A stretch of DNA of 64,000 nt, from positions 185,245 to 249,244 of the forward strand of contig JAHDKI010000011.1 in assembly GCA_018436925.1 (NCBI GenBank). The letters run 5' to 3'. This DNA is from Syntrophaceae bacterium. Its GTDB lineage: Bacteria; Desulfobacterota; Syntrophia; Syntrophales; Smithellaceae. A model generated the notes under the pieces. That model saw nothing but the letters and a program-made list of their open reading frames with translations, had not been told where the DNA came from and searched no databases. Numbering within the stretch: the first letter of the stretch is position 1; each line of letters begins with the position of its first letter. This document shows positions 8,903 to 16,711 of this stretch, in pieces. The position numbers and the translations under genes are program-made.

Positions 8903-10198
8903 ATGAAGCGCAGCGCAGGCTTTCTTTTTCTTGTTGCGATGGTTCTTTTGCTCACTGGCTTCCACTCTCGCGCGGCAGCCGATGATGCGGCGGCCGATTC
9001 CGCGACGGCGACAAAATTGCGCATAGTATTCATCGTGGTGACAACGGAAGCCAAAACATCGGAGCGTTCCGTCACCTGGGTGGTTCCGCAGGAAAAACTT
9101 CAAACCTACATGACTCAAAGGGTCCGTTCTCTGCTTAGCGACCAGGGCATTTACGAGCTGGTGTCCGAAGGCGAGCTGGAAACTCGGATGGAAGGGCGCA
9201 AGGTTTCAGGATGGCAATGGAAGTCCGACGACTTCGACCTGGTTAAGCAGGCGGGTCGGTTGTGCAAAGCCGACTATGCGTTGTACGTTGAACGCGCCTG
9301 GCGGACGCACCTGGAATTTGACATGCGTCTGATGAACCTGGCAACCGGGCGGGAGTTTGTCGTTGCCAACTATATTCCCAACGACACTCTGCGACGCCTG
9401 CCTGGCGATCAAAAAAAAGTCGCCGGCATCGAAGCGATCAAAATCACCTACCGGCAACTGTTTTCAGAAGCCAAAGGCGATCTGCTGCAGACCGCGATTG
9501 CCAAGGGAAAAATCGCAGAAAAACCCGCCGTGCCTTCGCCGGACGAGGCTAAGAAGCCGTCCGACCTTCAACCTCCGGCGGAACCTCCGCCGGTCAAGCA
9601 GGAAACGCCTTTGACGCCGACGGAAAGCCGTGCGGAAAAGACATTATCCGATGACGAGCTCTCTCAAAAAGAAACCCAACCGGATCCGATTCCACTGACT
9701 TCTCATCCGTCAAAACGGCCGGAGGTCAAACAAACCGACCGGCAGGCGGCGTTTGAACAGGCATTGGATCAGACCTTATCCGGAAAGGATCAGCCAAGCT
9801 CCTTGCCCCGTTTGGTGGTCTTTGATTTCGACGCGACGGACAACCTCAAAGTCATCGGTCTGATCTTAACCGAATCCCTGCGTGAAGCGCTTCTGGATAT
9901 GGGCGGGTTTGTATTGGTCAATCGGGAAAATATCCTTAAAATTCTCGATGAGTACAAACTGCGGTCATCCGGTCTCGTGGATGAAACCCAGGCGGTCAAA
10001 CTGGGGAAATGGTTGACGGCCGATGACGCGATCGTGGGCAACCTGGCGGTTTTGGGCAACACGTCCATTCTGCAGGCCAAGCGGGTGAATATCGAAACGT
10101 TGGGAACCGTGTCCATGGGGTCGCTTCGGTGCGAAGCAGGCCGCGAAGATGAATTGTTGGACCGGATGAGCGATCTGGCGCGCAAGCTCTCACGGTAA
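8903..10198 (+). CDS. exported CsgG/FlgO-like protein with duplicated domain
   Basis: A 431-residue protein with a signal peptide (MKRSAGFLFLVAMVLLLTGF, then Ala-rich cleavage region). Residues about 35-175 and 285-430 appear to be two copies of one alpha/beta fold. Each begins with a hydrophobic strand (LRIVFIVV; LPRLVVFDF), followed by a helix ending near a strand of the type YELV or FVLVNREN. The C-terminal half resembles CsgG/FlgO-type outer-membrane assembly proteins. A Pro/Lys/Glu-rich linker of about 110 residues joins the halves. It has no lipobox cysteine. GAAGGAG lies 7 bases before the ATG at 8903; the start at 8846 would overlap the flavin enzyme. The role is probably envelope-associated and the partner unknown. 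Confidence 0.6.
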   Translation: MKRSAGFLFLVAMVLLLTGFHSRAAADDAAADSATATKLRIVFIVVTTEAKTSERSVTWVVPQEKLQTYMTQRVRSLLSDQGIYELVSEGELETRMEGRKVSGWQWKSDDFDLVKQAGRLCKADYALYVERAWRTHLEFDMRLMNLATGREFVVANYIPNDTLRRLPGDQKKVAGIEAIKITYRQLFSEAKGDLLQTAIAKGKIAEKPAVPSPDEAKKPSDLQPPAEPPPVKQETPLTPTESRAEKTLSDDELSQKETQPDPIPLTSHPSKRPEVKQTDRQAAFEQALDQTLSGKDQPSSLPRLVVFDFDATDNLKVIGLILTESLREALLDMGGFVLVNRENILKILDEYKLRSSGLVDETQAVKLGKWLTADDAIVGNLAVLGNTSILQAKRVNIETLGTVSMGSLRCEAGREDELLDRMSDLARKLSR

Positions 10199-10226
10199 CG
10201 CGCGCGGCGGCGGGCCCGGCGGAAAA

Positions 10227-10508
10227 TCACTTTTTGAATAGATCTTCAAGCCGGTTTCTGGTGTCAACGGACCGGCGGCCCTCGGTTGCGGCCGAATCCC
10301 CAAACCGGAAATAATCGCAGAAGTTGGACCGGATTTTATCCACGACCCGTTCTGCCTGAGTTTCCCGGCAATCGTTATACGCTCCTGGTTCGTAAAACGC
10401 GCAATTTCGGCAGCAGTGCAAATCGGCGCCGCAAAAAGCGCATTGCTCGCGTCGTCCGACGCGATCGGCCGCATCCACTTTTTTTCCGCAGGCGTGGCAA
10501 ATCATCAT
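10227..10508 (-). CDS. small cysteine-rich zinc-binding protein
   Basis: A 93-residue protein starting MMICHACGKK. It contains CHAC and CAFC, each a CxxC knuckle, then CCRNCAFYEPGAYNDC and NFCDYF, a conserved cysteine pattern found in uncharacterised proteins of delta-proteobacteria. It probably binds one or two zinc ions; no function is known. A longer frame reaches 10625 but would overlap the divergent MaoC gene, so the shorter start is preferred. No clear ribosome site was seen. Confidence 0.6.
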   Translation of the reverse strand: MMICHACGKKVDAADRVGRREQCAFCGADLHCCRNCAFYEPGAYNDCRETQAERVVDKIRSNFCDYFRFGDSAATEGRRSVDTRNRLEDLFKK

Positions 10509-10623
10509 GTTTGTGCCATACAGTCGCGATCCGGCCGGTGTCAAGCGCTTTTGTGTCATTAAGGCGTGAAATTCCTCTCTTGATATGATATGGGACACGC
10601 CTAACTGACATTCGGGGGTAGGC

Positions 10624-11097
10624 ATGGCCGATAGATCGAAGATCGGTATGGAGTTTCCGCCTTATACGATTAAAGTCGAAAAAAACAAAATTGCCGAATT
10701 TGCCGCGGCGCTCGCCCAGAAAGAAGATATCCGCGATATCAAATCTTTGTATCAGCACGAACAGGCGGCTTTGGATGCGGGGTATCCCGGCATCCCCATG
10801 CCGCCGACTTTTGCCATCAGTTTCGTGTTCTGGACCGGCGGCGGACTGATGGGCATCATTCGGGAATTGGGGGTTGATGTGGCCAAACTTTTGCACTCGG
10901 AGGAAGATTACGAGTATTTGGCCCCCATCTGCGCCGGCGATACCATCACCCGCAAAATGAAAGTGGCGGACATGTATGAACGGGGGAGGAAAGAGCGCGC
11001 CGGCCGGTATTTCATGGTGACGGTTTTAGAAACGCAACTCATCAACCAGCGAAACGAAGTGGTCCTCAACGCGAAAACCACGTTTATCGAGAGATAG
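10624..11097 (+). CDS. MaoC-like dehydratase, FAS1-like N-domain subunit
   Basis: A 157-residue single hot-dog domain of the MaoC_dehydrat_N (FAS1-like dehydratase) type. Landmarks are PPYTIKVEKNKIAEFAAA at the start, PMPPTFAISF in the central helix and the basket motif APICAGDTITRKMKV. This subunit usually lacks the catalytic Asp/His pair and works as a partner of a catalytic hot-dog subunit. The catalytic partner is encoded directly downstream, 11 bp away, as in mycobacterial HadAB-like heterodimers. Expected reaction: hydration/dehydration of enoyl-CoA or enoyl-ACP, (R)-specific. Confidence 0.8.
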   Translation: MADRSKIGMEFPPYTIKVEKNKIAEFAAALAQKEDIRDIKSLYQHEQAALDAGYPGIPMPPTFAISFVFWTGGGLMGIIRELGVDVAKLLHSEEDYEYLAPICAGDTITRKMKVADMYERGRKERAGRYFMVTVLETQLINQRNEVVLNAKTTFIER

Positions 11098-11108
11098 GTT
11101 CGAAAACC

Positions 11109-11558
11109 ATGGCGCTGCTTTATGATACGATTTCGGTCGGAGATGAGATGCCGGCCTATACGACCCAACCGATTACCCGAACACATCTGATTCGTTACGC
11201 GGGAGCCTCGGGCGATTTTAATCCGATTCATCACGACGAAACGTTCGCTCACGCCGTCGGGCTGGATAATGTGATTGCCCAGGGCATGTTCATTATGGGC
11301 ATTGCCGGCGAAGCGATCACCGCCTGGATCGACAACCGTCAGATACGAAAATTCAATGTGCGCTTCCTGACCATGACCGAACCGGTCAACCTGGATGATT
11401 ACGAAAACACAAAAGCTCGAGCGACCGTCACCGTGACGGGAAAAGTGGTCGACAAATTTGAAGAGCAGGGAGAAAAAAGAATCCGCTGCGAGATTGTCGC
11501 CCAGGATGGCACGGGCAGCAGAAAGTTGTCCGGGTTTTTCATTGCCGCGCTGCCCTGA
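11109..11558 (+). CDS. MaoC-like (R)-specific enoyl hydratase, catalytic subunit
   Basis: A 149-residue hot-dog protein carrying the complete hydratase motif: YAGASGDFNPIHHDETFA, with the catalytic Asp and His, followed by GLDNVIAQGMFIMG. It is the catalytic partner of the preceding FAS1-like subunit. Together they should interconvert a 2-enoyl thioester and its (R)-3-hydroxyacyl form. The pair stands immediately upstream of a sigma-54 response regulator, with about 36 bp between, and may be co-transcribed with it. Confidence 0.85.
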   Translation: MALLYDTISVGDEMPAYTTQPITRTHLIRYAGASGDFNPIHHDETFAHAVGLDNVIAQGMFIMGIAGEAITAWIDNRQIRKFNVRFLTMTEPVNLDDYENTKARATVTVTGKVVDKFEEQGEKRIRCEIVAQDGTGSRKLSGFFIAALP

Positions 11559-11594
11559 CCCGGCCGCGGCTTCACTGATCCGCAGGGGATCGAC

Positions 11595-12968
11595 ATGTCC
11601 GCCCGAATTCTGGTTGTAGATGACGACGCCGTGGCCTGCGAGTTTCTTCAGGAGGCCCTTCTGCGCGACGGCTATCACGTCGAGGCATTCACGTCCGTAT
11701 CCGAAGCTCTGGATCGGAATCTCAACGACTATGATTTGCTGATGTCCGATATCCGCATGCCGGATATGGACGGTCTGGAATTCCTGAAAATCGTGCAGGC
11801 CCGGTATCCGCTCTTGCCGGTTGTCCTGATGACCGCTTACGGATCTTTGGAAACCACCATGGACGCTTTGAGCATGGGGGCGTGGGATTATATCAGCAAG
11901 CCTTTCTCGCCCGATGATTGCCGCGCACTCGTCAAAAAAGTTCTGGAACTTCGCGACCTGCGCAACAACCGGACGGTTTTGCAGCCCCGAACCGAAAAAG
12001 ATGATAAGTTTGTCGGCTCTTCCGCCGTGATGGTCGACTTCTATAAACAGATCGCCCGCGTGGCCGATTCTCCGGCAAGCGTGCTGATCGAAGGGGAAAG
12101 CGGAACCGGCAAAGAGCTGACCGCGCGGTCGCTGCATTCGATGTCGTCGCGGCGGTCCGGTCCCTTTATCGTTGTGCACTGCGGCGCCATTCCGGACAAT
12201 CTTCTGGAATCGGAGCTTTTCGGATATGAAAAAGGCGCCTTCACCGGCGCCGACCAGCGGCATACGGGTTTGATCGAATCGGCGGAAGGCGGGACTATTT
12301 TTCTCGACGAGATTTCAGAAATGTCCACCGCCCTGCAGAGCAAACTGCTGCGGTTCATGCAAAACGGCGAGATCCGGAGGATCGGCGGCCATGAAGTCCG
12401 CCATGTTGCGGTGCGCGTGGTTGCCGCCTCCAATAAAAAAATCGACGACGAAGTCAGGAAAGACAGGTTTCGCCTTGATCTTTTATACCGCTTTATCGTC
12501 CGCCTGCGGGTTCCGTCGCTGCGCGAGCATAAAGAAGACATCCCGCTTCTGATTGATTCGCTGCTTGCCCGGTTCGGCTACGCCGGCGTGCGCCTGTCTT
12601 CCGAAGCCGTTGAAACGCTTATGCTCTATGATTGGCCCGGCAATGTGCGCGAACTGGAAAATGTTTTGCAGCAGACCCTGCTTTTGTCGCCGTTTTCCGT
12701 GATTCTTCAGGAGCATCTCCCGGAACGGTTTCGTCATCCGGAGCCATCCGGCAATGCCGGGGCCAAGACGGAGATGACGCCTCTGGAGGCGGCCCAGCGC
12801 GATCAGATTCTTCGCACACTGATCGCCACCGGATGGAATCAAACCAGAACCGCTGAAGTTCTGGGAATTGATCGGAAAACACTCCGCCTGAAAATCCGCC
12901 GCTGGGATCTCTATAAAGACAGGCCGGAGGATGATAAACCCGAGTCGCCCCCCGGCAAGGAACGCTGA
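11595..12968 (+). CDS. sigma-54 dependent two-component response regulator, NtrC family
   Basis: A 457-residue regulator with three domains. The receiver domain (about 1-120) has the acidic pocket D9-D11, phospho-acceptor D52 (SDIRMPDMDG) and the conserved SKPF lysine. The AAA+ sigma-54 domain (about 140-370) has Walker A GESGTGKE at 167-174, GAFTGA at 214-219 for sigma-54 contact, and Walker B FLDEISE. The C-terminal Fis-type helix-turn-helix ends in NQTRTAEVLGIDRKTLRLKI. The downstream gene, on the opposite strand, is a histidine kinase, the probable partner. A sigma-54 type promoter occurs at 15368-15382, about 2.4 kb away, and is a candidate target. Confidence 0.93.
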   Translation: MSARILVVDDDAVACEFLQEALLRDGYHVEAFTSVSEALDRNLNDYDLLMSDIRMPDMDGLEFLKIVQARYPLLPVVLMTAYGSLETTMDALSMGAWDYISKPFSPDDCRALVKKVLELRDLRNNRTVLQPRTEKDDKFVGSSAVMVDFYKQIARVADSPASVLIEGESGTGKELTARSLHSMSSRRSGPFIVVHCGAIPDNLLESELFGYEKGAFTGADQRHTGLIESAEGGTIFLDEISEMSTALQSKLLRFMQNGEIRRIGGHEVRHVAVRVVAASNKKIDDEVRKDRFRLDLLYRFIVRLRVPSLREHKEDIPLLIDSLLARFGYAGVRLSSEAVETLMLYDWPGNVRELENVLQQTLLLSPFSVILQEHLPERFRHPEPSGNAGAKTEMTPLEAAQRDQILRTLIATGWNQTRTAEVLGIDRKTLRLKIRRWDLYKDRPEDDKPESPPGKER

Positions 12969-12987
12969 GACGTTTTGAGGTCGTCTC
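12967..12987. terminator. short dyad between convergent regulator and kinase genes
   Basis: GAGACG and CGTCTC form a 6-bp stem around a 9-nt loop between the two convergent stop codons. There is no T run on either side, so termination activity is uncertain. Confidence 0.3.
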
Positions 12988-12997
12988 CTATGAGAAG

Positions 12998-14545
12998 TTA
13001 TTTTCTGGCATCCTGCTCGGGCAAACGCAAATAGATGTGGACCGTGGTGCCCAGCTGGGCCCGGCTTTCAATATCCAGTCGGCCGCCGTGCGCTTTGACA
13101 ATATCTTGGACAATGGCCAGTCCCAAGCCGCGCATTCCCTCCTCCTGATGCGAACTGAAAAACGGTTCGCAAACCCGGTTGAGCACATCGGGATCAATTC
13201 CCCGGCCCGTATCGCTGATGCTGATCTTCATAAACCGCTTCTCCGCCGGCCCGGCGGCAATTCGGATATCGCCCCCGCCGGGCATGGCGTCAAGAGAATT
13301 CTGAATGATATTGAGAATGGCCGTTTGAAGTCGATGGCGGTCGGCATAAAAGGGCTGGTCTTTGGCATCGAGCCGCACATCGATGTTCACGAGATTTTTC
13401 GCCATGAGCGGCTCGATCAGCGGCAACGTTTCGGAGAAAATATCTTCAAGCGTCAGCAGTTCGAAATGCGGTTCGGGCAATCGTGTGGCGCGGCGGACAT
13501 TCTGAATCACATGATCCAGGCGCCGGGTTTGTTCAACAATCAGCTGCAGCTTCCGAACCGCATCGGGAGGCAGTCCCTCTTTTTCCAGCAGCAGCTTCGC
13601 GAGTCCGGCGATGGAATGCAGCGGCGTTCCCAGGTCATGCGCCAGATTCGCGGTCAGATGACCAAGCGCCGTCAACCGCTTGAGATCATCGACCTGCTTT
13701 TGCAGCGAGACCACTTTCAGGGTTTCTTGGCGCACCCGGTCTTCCAAATGACGGGTGAGATCGAGGTTTCTGGCCATGGCATTTTGAATGTCGTCGGCCA
13801 TTTTGTTGAAATGATCGGCCAGCTGCCCCCATTCATCGCGGCGGGCCATGTCGACGAGCTTGATTTTGCCGCCTTTCTGAGATTCGTCGATCGTGTCCAT
13901 AAGCGTTTTGAACGGACGGTCGATGATCCAGCCGTAACTTAATCCGAACAAAAGCATAATGACGGCGATCAGACCGGCGCTGCTGACGATGAGCAATCGG
14001 CTCGCGCGGGCCAGGATTTCCGTGTTGGCGCGTGTGAAGGTCACGACGGCAATGATGACGCGATGGTTTTTGGTCTGGCCGGGCATGGGGTATAAAAGAC
14101 CGACGGCCGGTCCTCCGTCCGCGTCCAGACGCACATAGCGAGATTTCCGGGCGGCCGCCGCCTGCGCAATGACCTTTTCGGACCATTCATAGGACATGCG
14201 GCTTGTTCCGGCAACGTATTCCACCTGCTTGTTTTTCACGACGAAAATATCAATGCGCCCCAGTCGGATATCGGATTGTAAAAAATCCTTCAGAGCGGAA
14301 TCCAGCGTGGCGATGCCCCGGCGGGTTGGAAAATGCTCATAAAACGTCGCCACCGTTTCCGCGACGCCTTCGATTCTTTTGGCCTGCTGCTCCACCAGAA
14401 TTTTGTCCAGGGCCGTAAGCTGAATAAAACCCCAAACGGCCATGGTCAATGCCAGCCCGCTTGCGGCAAGCGAAATCAGTTTGATCCGCAGCGGAAGCGA
14501 ATCGAACTTGAAGGCCATGCGATAGAAGGTTTCTTTTATCTTCAT
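12998..14545 (-). CDS. sensor histidine kinase with periplasmic domain and HAMP
   Basis: A 515-residue membrane kinase. Transmembrane segments at about 22-44 and 183-207 enclose a periplasmic sensor domain of about 140 residues. A HAMP segment and coiled coil follow (about 208-290). The H-box is NLAHDLGTPLHS with His303, then the N-box NIIQNSLDAM, G1 DTGRGID and G2 GLGLAIVQ. It should phosphorylate the regulator encoded convergently next door. Convergent rather than co-directional arrangement of partners is unusual. The ligand cannot be read from the sequence. Confidence 0.9.
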   Translation of the reverse strand: MKIKETFYRMAFKFDSLPLRIKLISLAASGLALTMAVWGFIQLTALDKILVEQQAKRIEGVAETVATFYEHFPTRRGIATLDSALKDFLQSDIRLGRIDIFVVKNKQVEYVAGTSRMSYEWSEKVIAQAAAARKSRYVRLDADGGPAVGLLYPMPGQTKNHRVIIAVVTFTRANTEILARASRLLIVSSAGLIAVIMLLFGLSYGWIIDRPFKTLMDTIDESQKGGKIKLVDMARRDEWGQLADHFNKMADDIQNAMARNLDLTRHLEDRVRQETLKVVSLQKQVDDLKRLTALGHLTANLAHDLGTPLHSIAGLAKLLLEKEGLPPDAVRKLQLIVEQTRRLDHVIQNVRRATRLPEPHFELLTLEDIFSETLPLIEPLMAKNLVNIDVRLDAKDQPFYADRHRLQTAILNIIQNSLDAMPGGGDIRIAAGPAEKRFMKISISDTGRGIDPDVLNRVCEPFFSSHQEEGMRGLGLAIVQDIVKAHGGRLDIESRAQLGTTVHIYLRLPEQDARK

Positions 14546-14611
14546 GCCTCACACATAACATAACCGATTGAAAATTCCCACGAGCCTCAAGCCGCAGCCG
14601 GATTCAAACTA

Positions 14612-14642
14612 AAAAAGGATGGGCCGGGGGCCCATCCTTTTT
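14612..14642 (-). terminator. strong rho-independent terminator, possibly bidirectional
   Basis: Perfect 14-bp stem (14612-14625 with 14629-14642) with a GGG loop. It has A/T runs on both flanks, so it can terminate the small-protein gene on the minus strand. Confidence 0.85.
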
Positions 14643-14674
14643 ACAGTTCACCTTTTCAAGCCTTCGCAAAAAAC

Positions 14675-14887
14675 TTATTTTGCCGGAGCAGGAGCTGCTT
14701 CCTGTTTTTTCTCTTCTTTGACCGCTTTCTTCTCGGCCTTCTTTTCGGCTTTCTTGTCGGCAACCGGTTTTGCGGGTTCGGCGGCGGCCGGGGCGGCGGC
14801 CGGGGCGGCGGCCGGTTTATCGGCTGCGATCGCAACCGTACAGAACACAAACATCACTGCTACGACAAATAATGCAACACGCTTCAT
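14675..14887 (-). CDS. small exported Ala/Lys/Pro-rich protein
   Basis: A 70-residue protein: signal peptide of about 21 residues (MKRVALFVVAVMFVFC, cleavage near AIAAD), then an Ala/Pro-rich block followed by a Lys/Glu/Ala block containing DKKAEKKAEKKAV. The mature part is low complexity and highly charged, with no known domain. AAGGAGG lies 7 bases before the ATG, the best ribosome site of this region, and a perfect terminator follows. These signals suggest abundant expression. A periplasmic filler, linker or acid-resistance-type role is conceivable but unsupported. Confidence 0.7.
   Translation of the reverse strand: MKRVALFVVAVMFVFCTVAIAADKPAAAPAAAPAAAEPAKPVADKKAEKKAEKKAVKEEKKQEAAPAPAK
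14781..14815 (-). repeat. three tandem 12-bp units inside the small exported protein
   Basis: GCGGCGGCCGGG occurs three times in succession on the plus strand and encodes repeated Ala-Ala-Ala-Pro. Such a run is prone to slippage in multiples of four residues. Confidence 0.8.
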
Positions 14888-14986
14888 TTTTTGATCCTCC
14901 TTGTTAAACGGGTTAAATGTTCTCCCCTGAACATCTTACAGGGGCCTTCTCATACCATCCGGGCGCTTTCAAAACGCCGGACCTTG

Positions 14987-15331
14987 TCATTGTTTCTCCG
15001 TCCGGCGGGACTCCTTGGCCACCCGGACAATTCTCACGGCAAGAAGCTTGCCTTTTTCCTCCGTATAAACAATCTTGACGGTATCCCCGACGGTAAGGCC
15101 TGCCGGGGGCGCGCCGCACTCAAATTCCATGATTTCCGAACTTTCTTTAATCCGGCGTTCGATCCGGATAAGCGCCCCGCTAATCTCAACGACTGTGCCC
15201 TGCGCATTCATGGCGGCTGTTTTCATCCCGGGCCGAGCCGCCTCATTTCCGGTTGCCTGGATCTGTCCATGCAGACCGAGACCGCCTGCCAGAAACAGAA
15301 AAAAAATGATGGTTATTTTCGCTGTTCTCAT
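14987..15331 (-). CDS. exported hypothetical protein with beta-rich domain
   Basis: A 114-residue protein with a signal peptide (MRTAKITIIFFLFLAGGLGL). The mature part AQGTVVEISGALIRIERRI and LTVGDTVKIVYTEEKGKLLAVRI looks like a small beta-barrel of the DUF5666/OB type; that is a pattern-based guess. The ATG at 15331 is preferred over the TTG 18 bases upstream because GGAG precedes it. The gene has a clear sigma-54 promoter directly upstream, so it is probably controlled by an NtrC-type activator such as the one at 11595-12968. Confidence 0.6.
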   Translation of the reverse strand: MRTAKITIIFFLFLAGGLGLHGQIQATGNEAARPGMKTAAMNAQGTVVEISGALIRIERRIKESSEIMEFECGAPPAGLTVGDTVKIVYTEEKGKLLAVRIVRVAKESRRTEKQ

Positions 15332-15367
15332 TAGATCCTGTCTCCGCAACCTTCAGAACAGCGATGA

Positions 15368-15382
15368 GCAAGGGATATGCCA
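15368..15382 (-). promoter_or_regulatory. sigma-54 (-24/-12) promoter
   Basis: On the minus strand the sequence is TGGCATATCCCTTGC. It matches the consensus TGGCAC-N5-TTGC with exact spacing between the invariant GG and GC. It lies 37 bp before the start codon of the exported protein at 15331, consistent with transcription beginning about 25 bp upstream of the gene. Confidence 0.7.
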
Positions 15383-15516
15383 CAGGCAAGCTTTGAGAGG
15401 ATATTTGTAATTTATTGAAATATTAAGAGATATTGCGACAGAGAGAAATAGCAGATAGAGGGGACGCCGGTTCCGAAAGAGGAGAATTTCCTCAGGCTGG
15501 AGAAAAAGTCATCGTC

Positions 15517-16575
15517 TCAGGACATCAGCCGCCGATAGACCACGCAATGCAGATAGAAAAACCAGGCGGCCGGTCCGCCCAGACGAAGCAGAGCCGCCGC
15601 AACGCGGCGGACTTCTTTTTGACGCGGCACTTTCCGGTCGGCCAGATAAATGCTCAAAAGCCCCCGGTTGATCAGCTGGTGAAATTTCGCATGCGGCAGA
15701 ACCGCAACGCTTTCTTGCGCTTGATCGTAGAAGTGGCCGATCCTTTCGGACATGGCGGCGGCATCGGGATAATAGAAGCAAAAATTCAGATCGCTGCCTG
15801 CGCGGTCTTCATCCTGATCAATCAGATAATCCAAGAGAATATGCAGTCCCTGCACCCAGGGGAAATAGGCTTTTTGAATCGCCGCGATCAGGTCTTGCGT
15901 CACATCGTCTTGGTAAAGATGCGAGACAATGCAAAACACGCCCAGCGTCGATCCCGAACAGGCGGCGAATTCGTACCAGGTCATTGGGGGCAGGTTGCTT
16001 TTTTGAGCGTCAAACCAGGCCTGAAGCCTCGGGACGCGCTCGGAGACCCTCACATGCTTGTAGACCTGAAGGTCGCAGTAAACGCGGGCCAGTTCGTGAA
16101 GTGCGCGGCGCGCCATGGGAAAAGCTTGCAGTTCGTGAAGCGCGTTCTGACAGGCGCGAACCAGAGCTGCCAGGTAGCCCCCGTCGTCCTGTTCTTGGCG
16201 AAACCGGTAATAGTTGACGGGCGAGGCATCGGGAGACAAAGCATGGAGAATCGCCTCGTGGAGTGCCCGAAAATCCTCCGGGTCTTGCGATGTGCTCCGG
16301 TCGCACAGATTGTCGAGATAATCACTGATGGTTTGATAGGCCACAATAAACCGGATGGCCTTCTTGAAGTGTTTTCCGGCCAGCAGACCGTAAAGAGCAC
16401 CGCCTTCGCAATGAAACGTTTTCGTTTCAATGCTTCCAAGCGCCTGGCGCCGAAGTTCCGGATCGGGAATGGCGGCCGCCCTGTCCTTCCAGAAACGGAG
16501 ATTTGCGTGCGCAACCGGCTGAATCTGCAGAATCATCCGGGTCGTCAGTGGAATGAGATGCGTTGGTACGCCCAA
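15517..16575 (-). CDS. tetraprenyl-beta-curcumene synthase-like terpene synthase (YtpB/DUF2600)
   Basis: A 352-residue protein of the DUF2600 family, whose characterised member is Bacillus YtpB, a large-terpene synthase converting tetraprenyl diphosphate to tetraprenyl-beta-curcumene. The aspartate-rich motif ISDYLDNLCDRS (D85, D88, D92) and the second acidic motif LLDYLIDQDEDRAGSDLNF (D249-D257) match the family at the right positions, and the length is normal. The start is a TTG at 16575: an in-frame stop lies two codons upstream and AAAGGGG sits about 9 bases before it. No prenyl diphosphate synthase or cyclase is adjacent. It is unusual outside Firmicutes, which suggests transfer. Confidence 0.85.
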   Translation of the reverse strand: MGVPTHLIPLTTRMILQIQPVAHANLRFWKDRAAAIPDPELRRQALGSIETKTFHCEGGALYGLLAGKHFKKAIRFIVAYQTISDYLDNLCDRSTSQDPEDFRALHEAILHALSPDASPVNYYRFRQEQDDGGYLAALVRACQNALHELQAFPMARRALHELARVYCDLQVYKHVRVSERVPRLQAWFDAQKSNLPPMTWYEFAACSGSTLGVFCIVSHLYQDDVTQDLIAAIQKAYFPWVQGLHILLDYLIDQDEDRAGSDLNFCFYYPDAAAMSERIGHFYDQAQESVAVLPHAKFHQLINRGLLSIYLADRKVPRQKEVRRVAAALLRLGGPAAWFFYLHCVVYRRLMS

Positions 16576-16711
16576 TGGTTATCGCCCCTTTCGACTATGC
16601 GCATGCCTTTAACACAGACATGCCCGAATCACAAGAAAACCGCATCTGCCGGTTGACCCCGGTTGGCCGATCATGTTAGCACCGCTTTTCAGAAGGTTCC
16701 GGAGGCGGCTG

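Noticed and set aside
10908..12263. A 451-codon minus-strand frame across the MaoC and regulator genes
   Set aside because: It crosses three well-supported plus-strand genes and shows only His/Gly/Arg-rich, low-information sequence.
14781..14815. CRISPR-like short repeat array
   Set aside because: The units are contiguous 12-mers inside a coding sequence with no spacers.
15433..16656. A long open frame (407 codons) antisense to the terpene synthase
   Set aside because: It has no recognisable domain, while the opposite strand has complete DUF2600 motifs. GC-rich coding DNA often leaves the antisense frame open.
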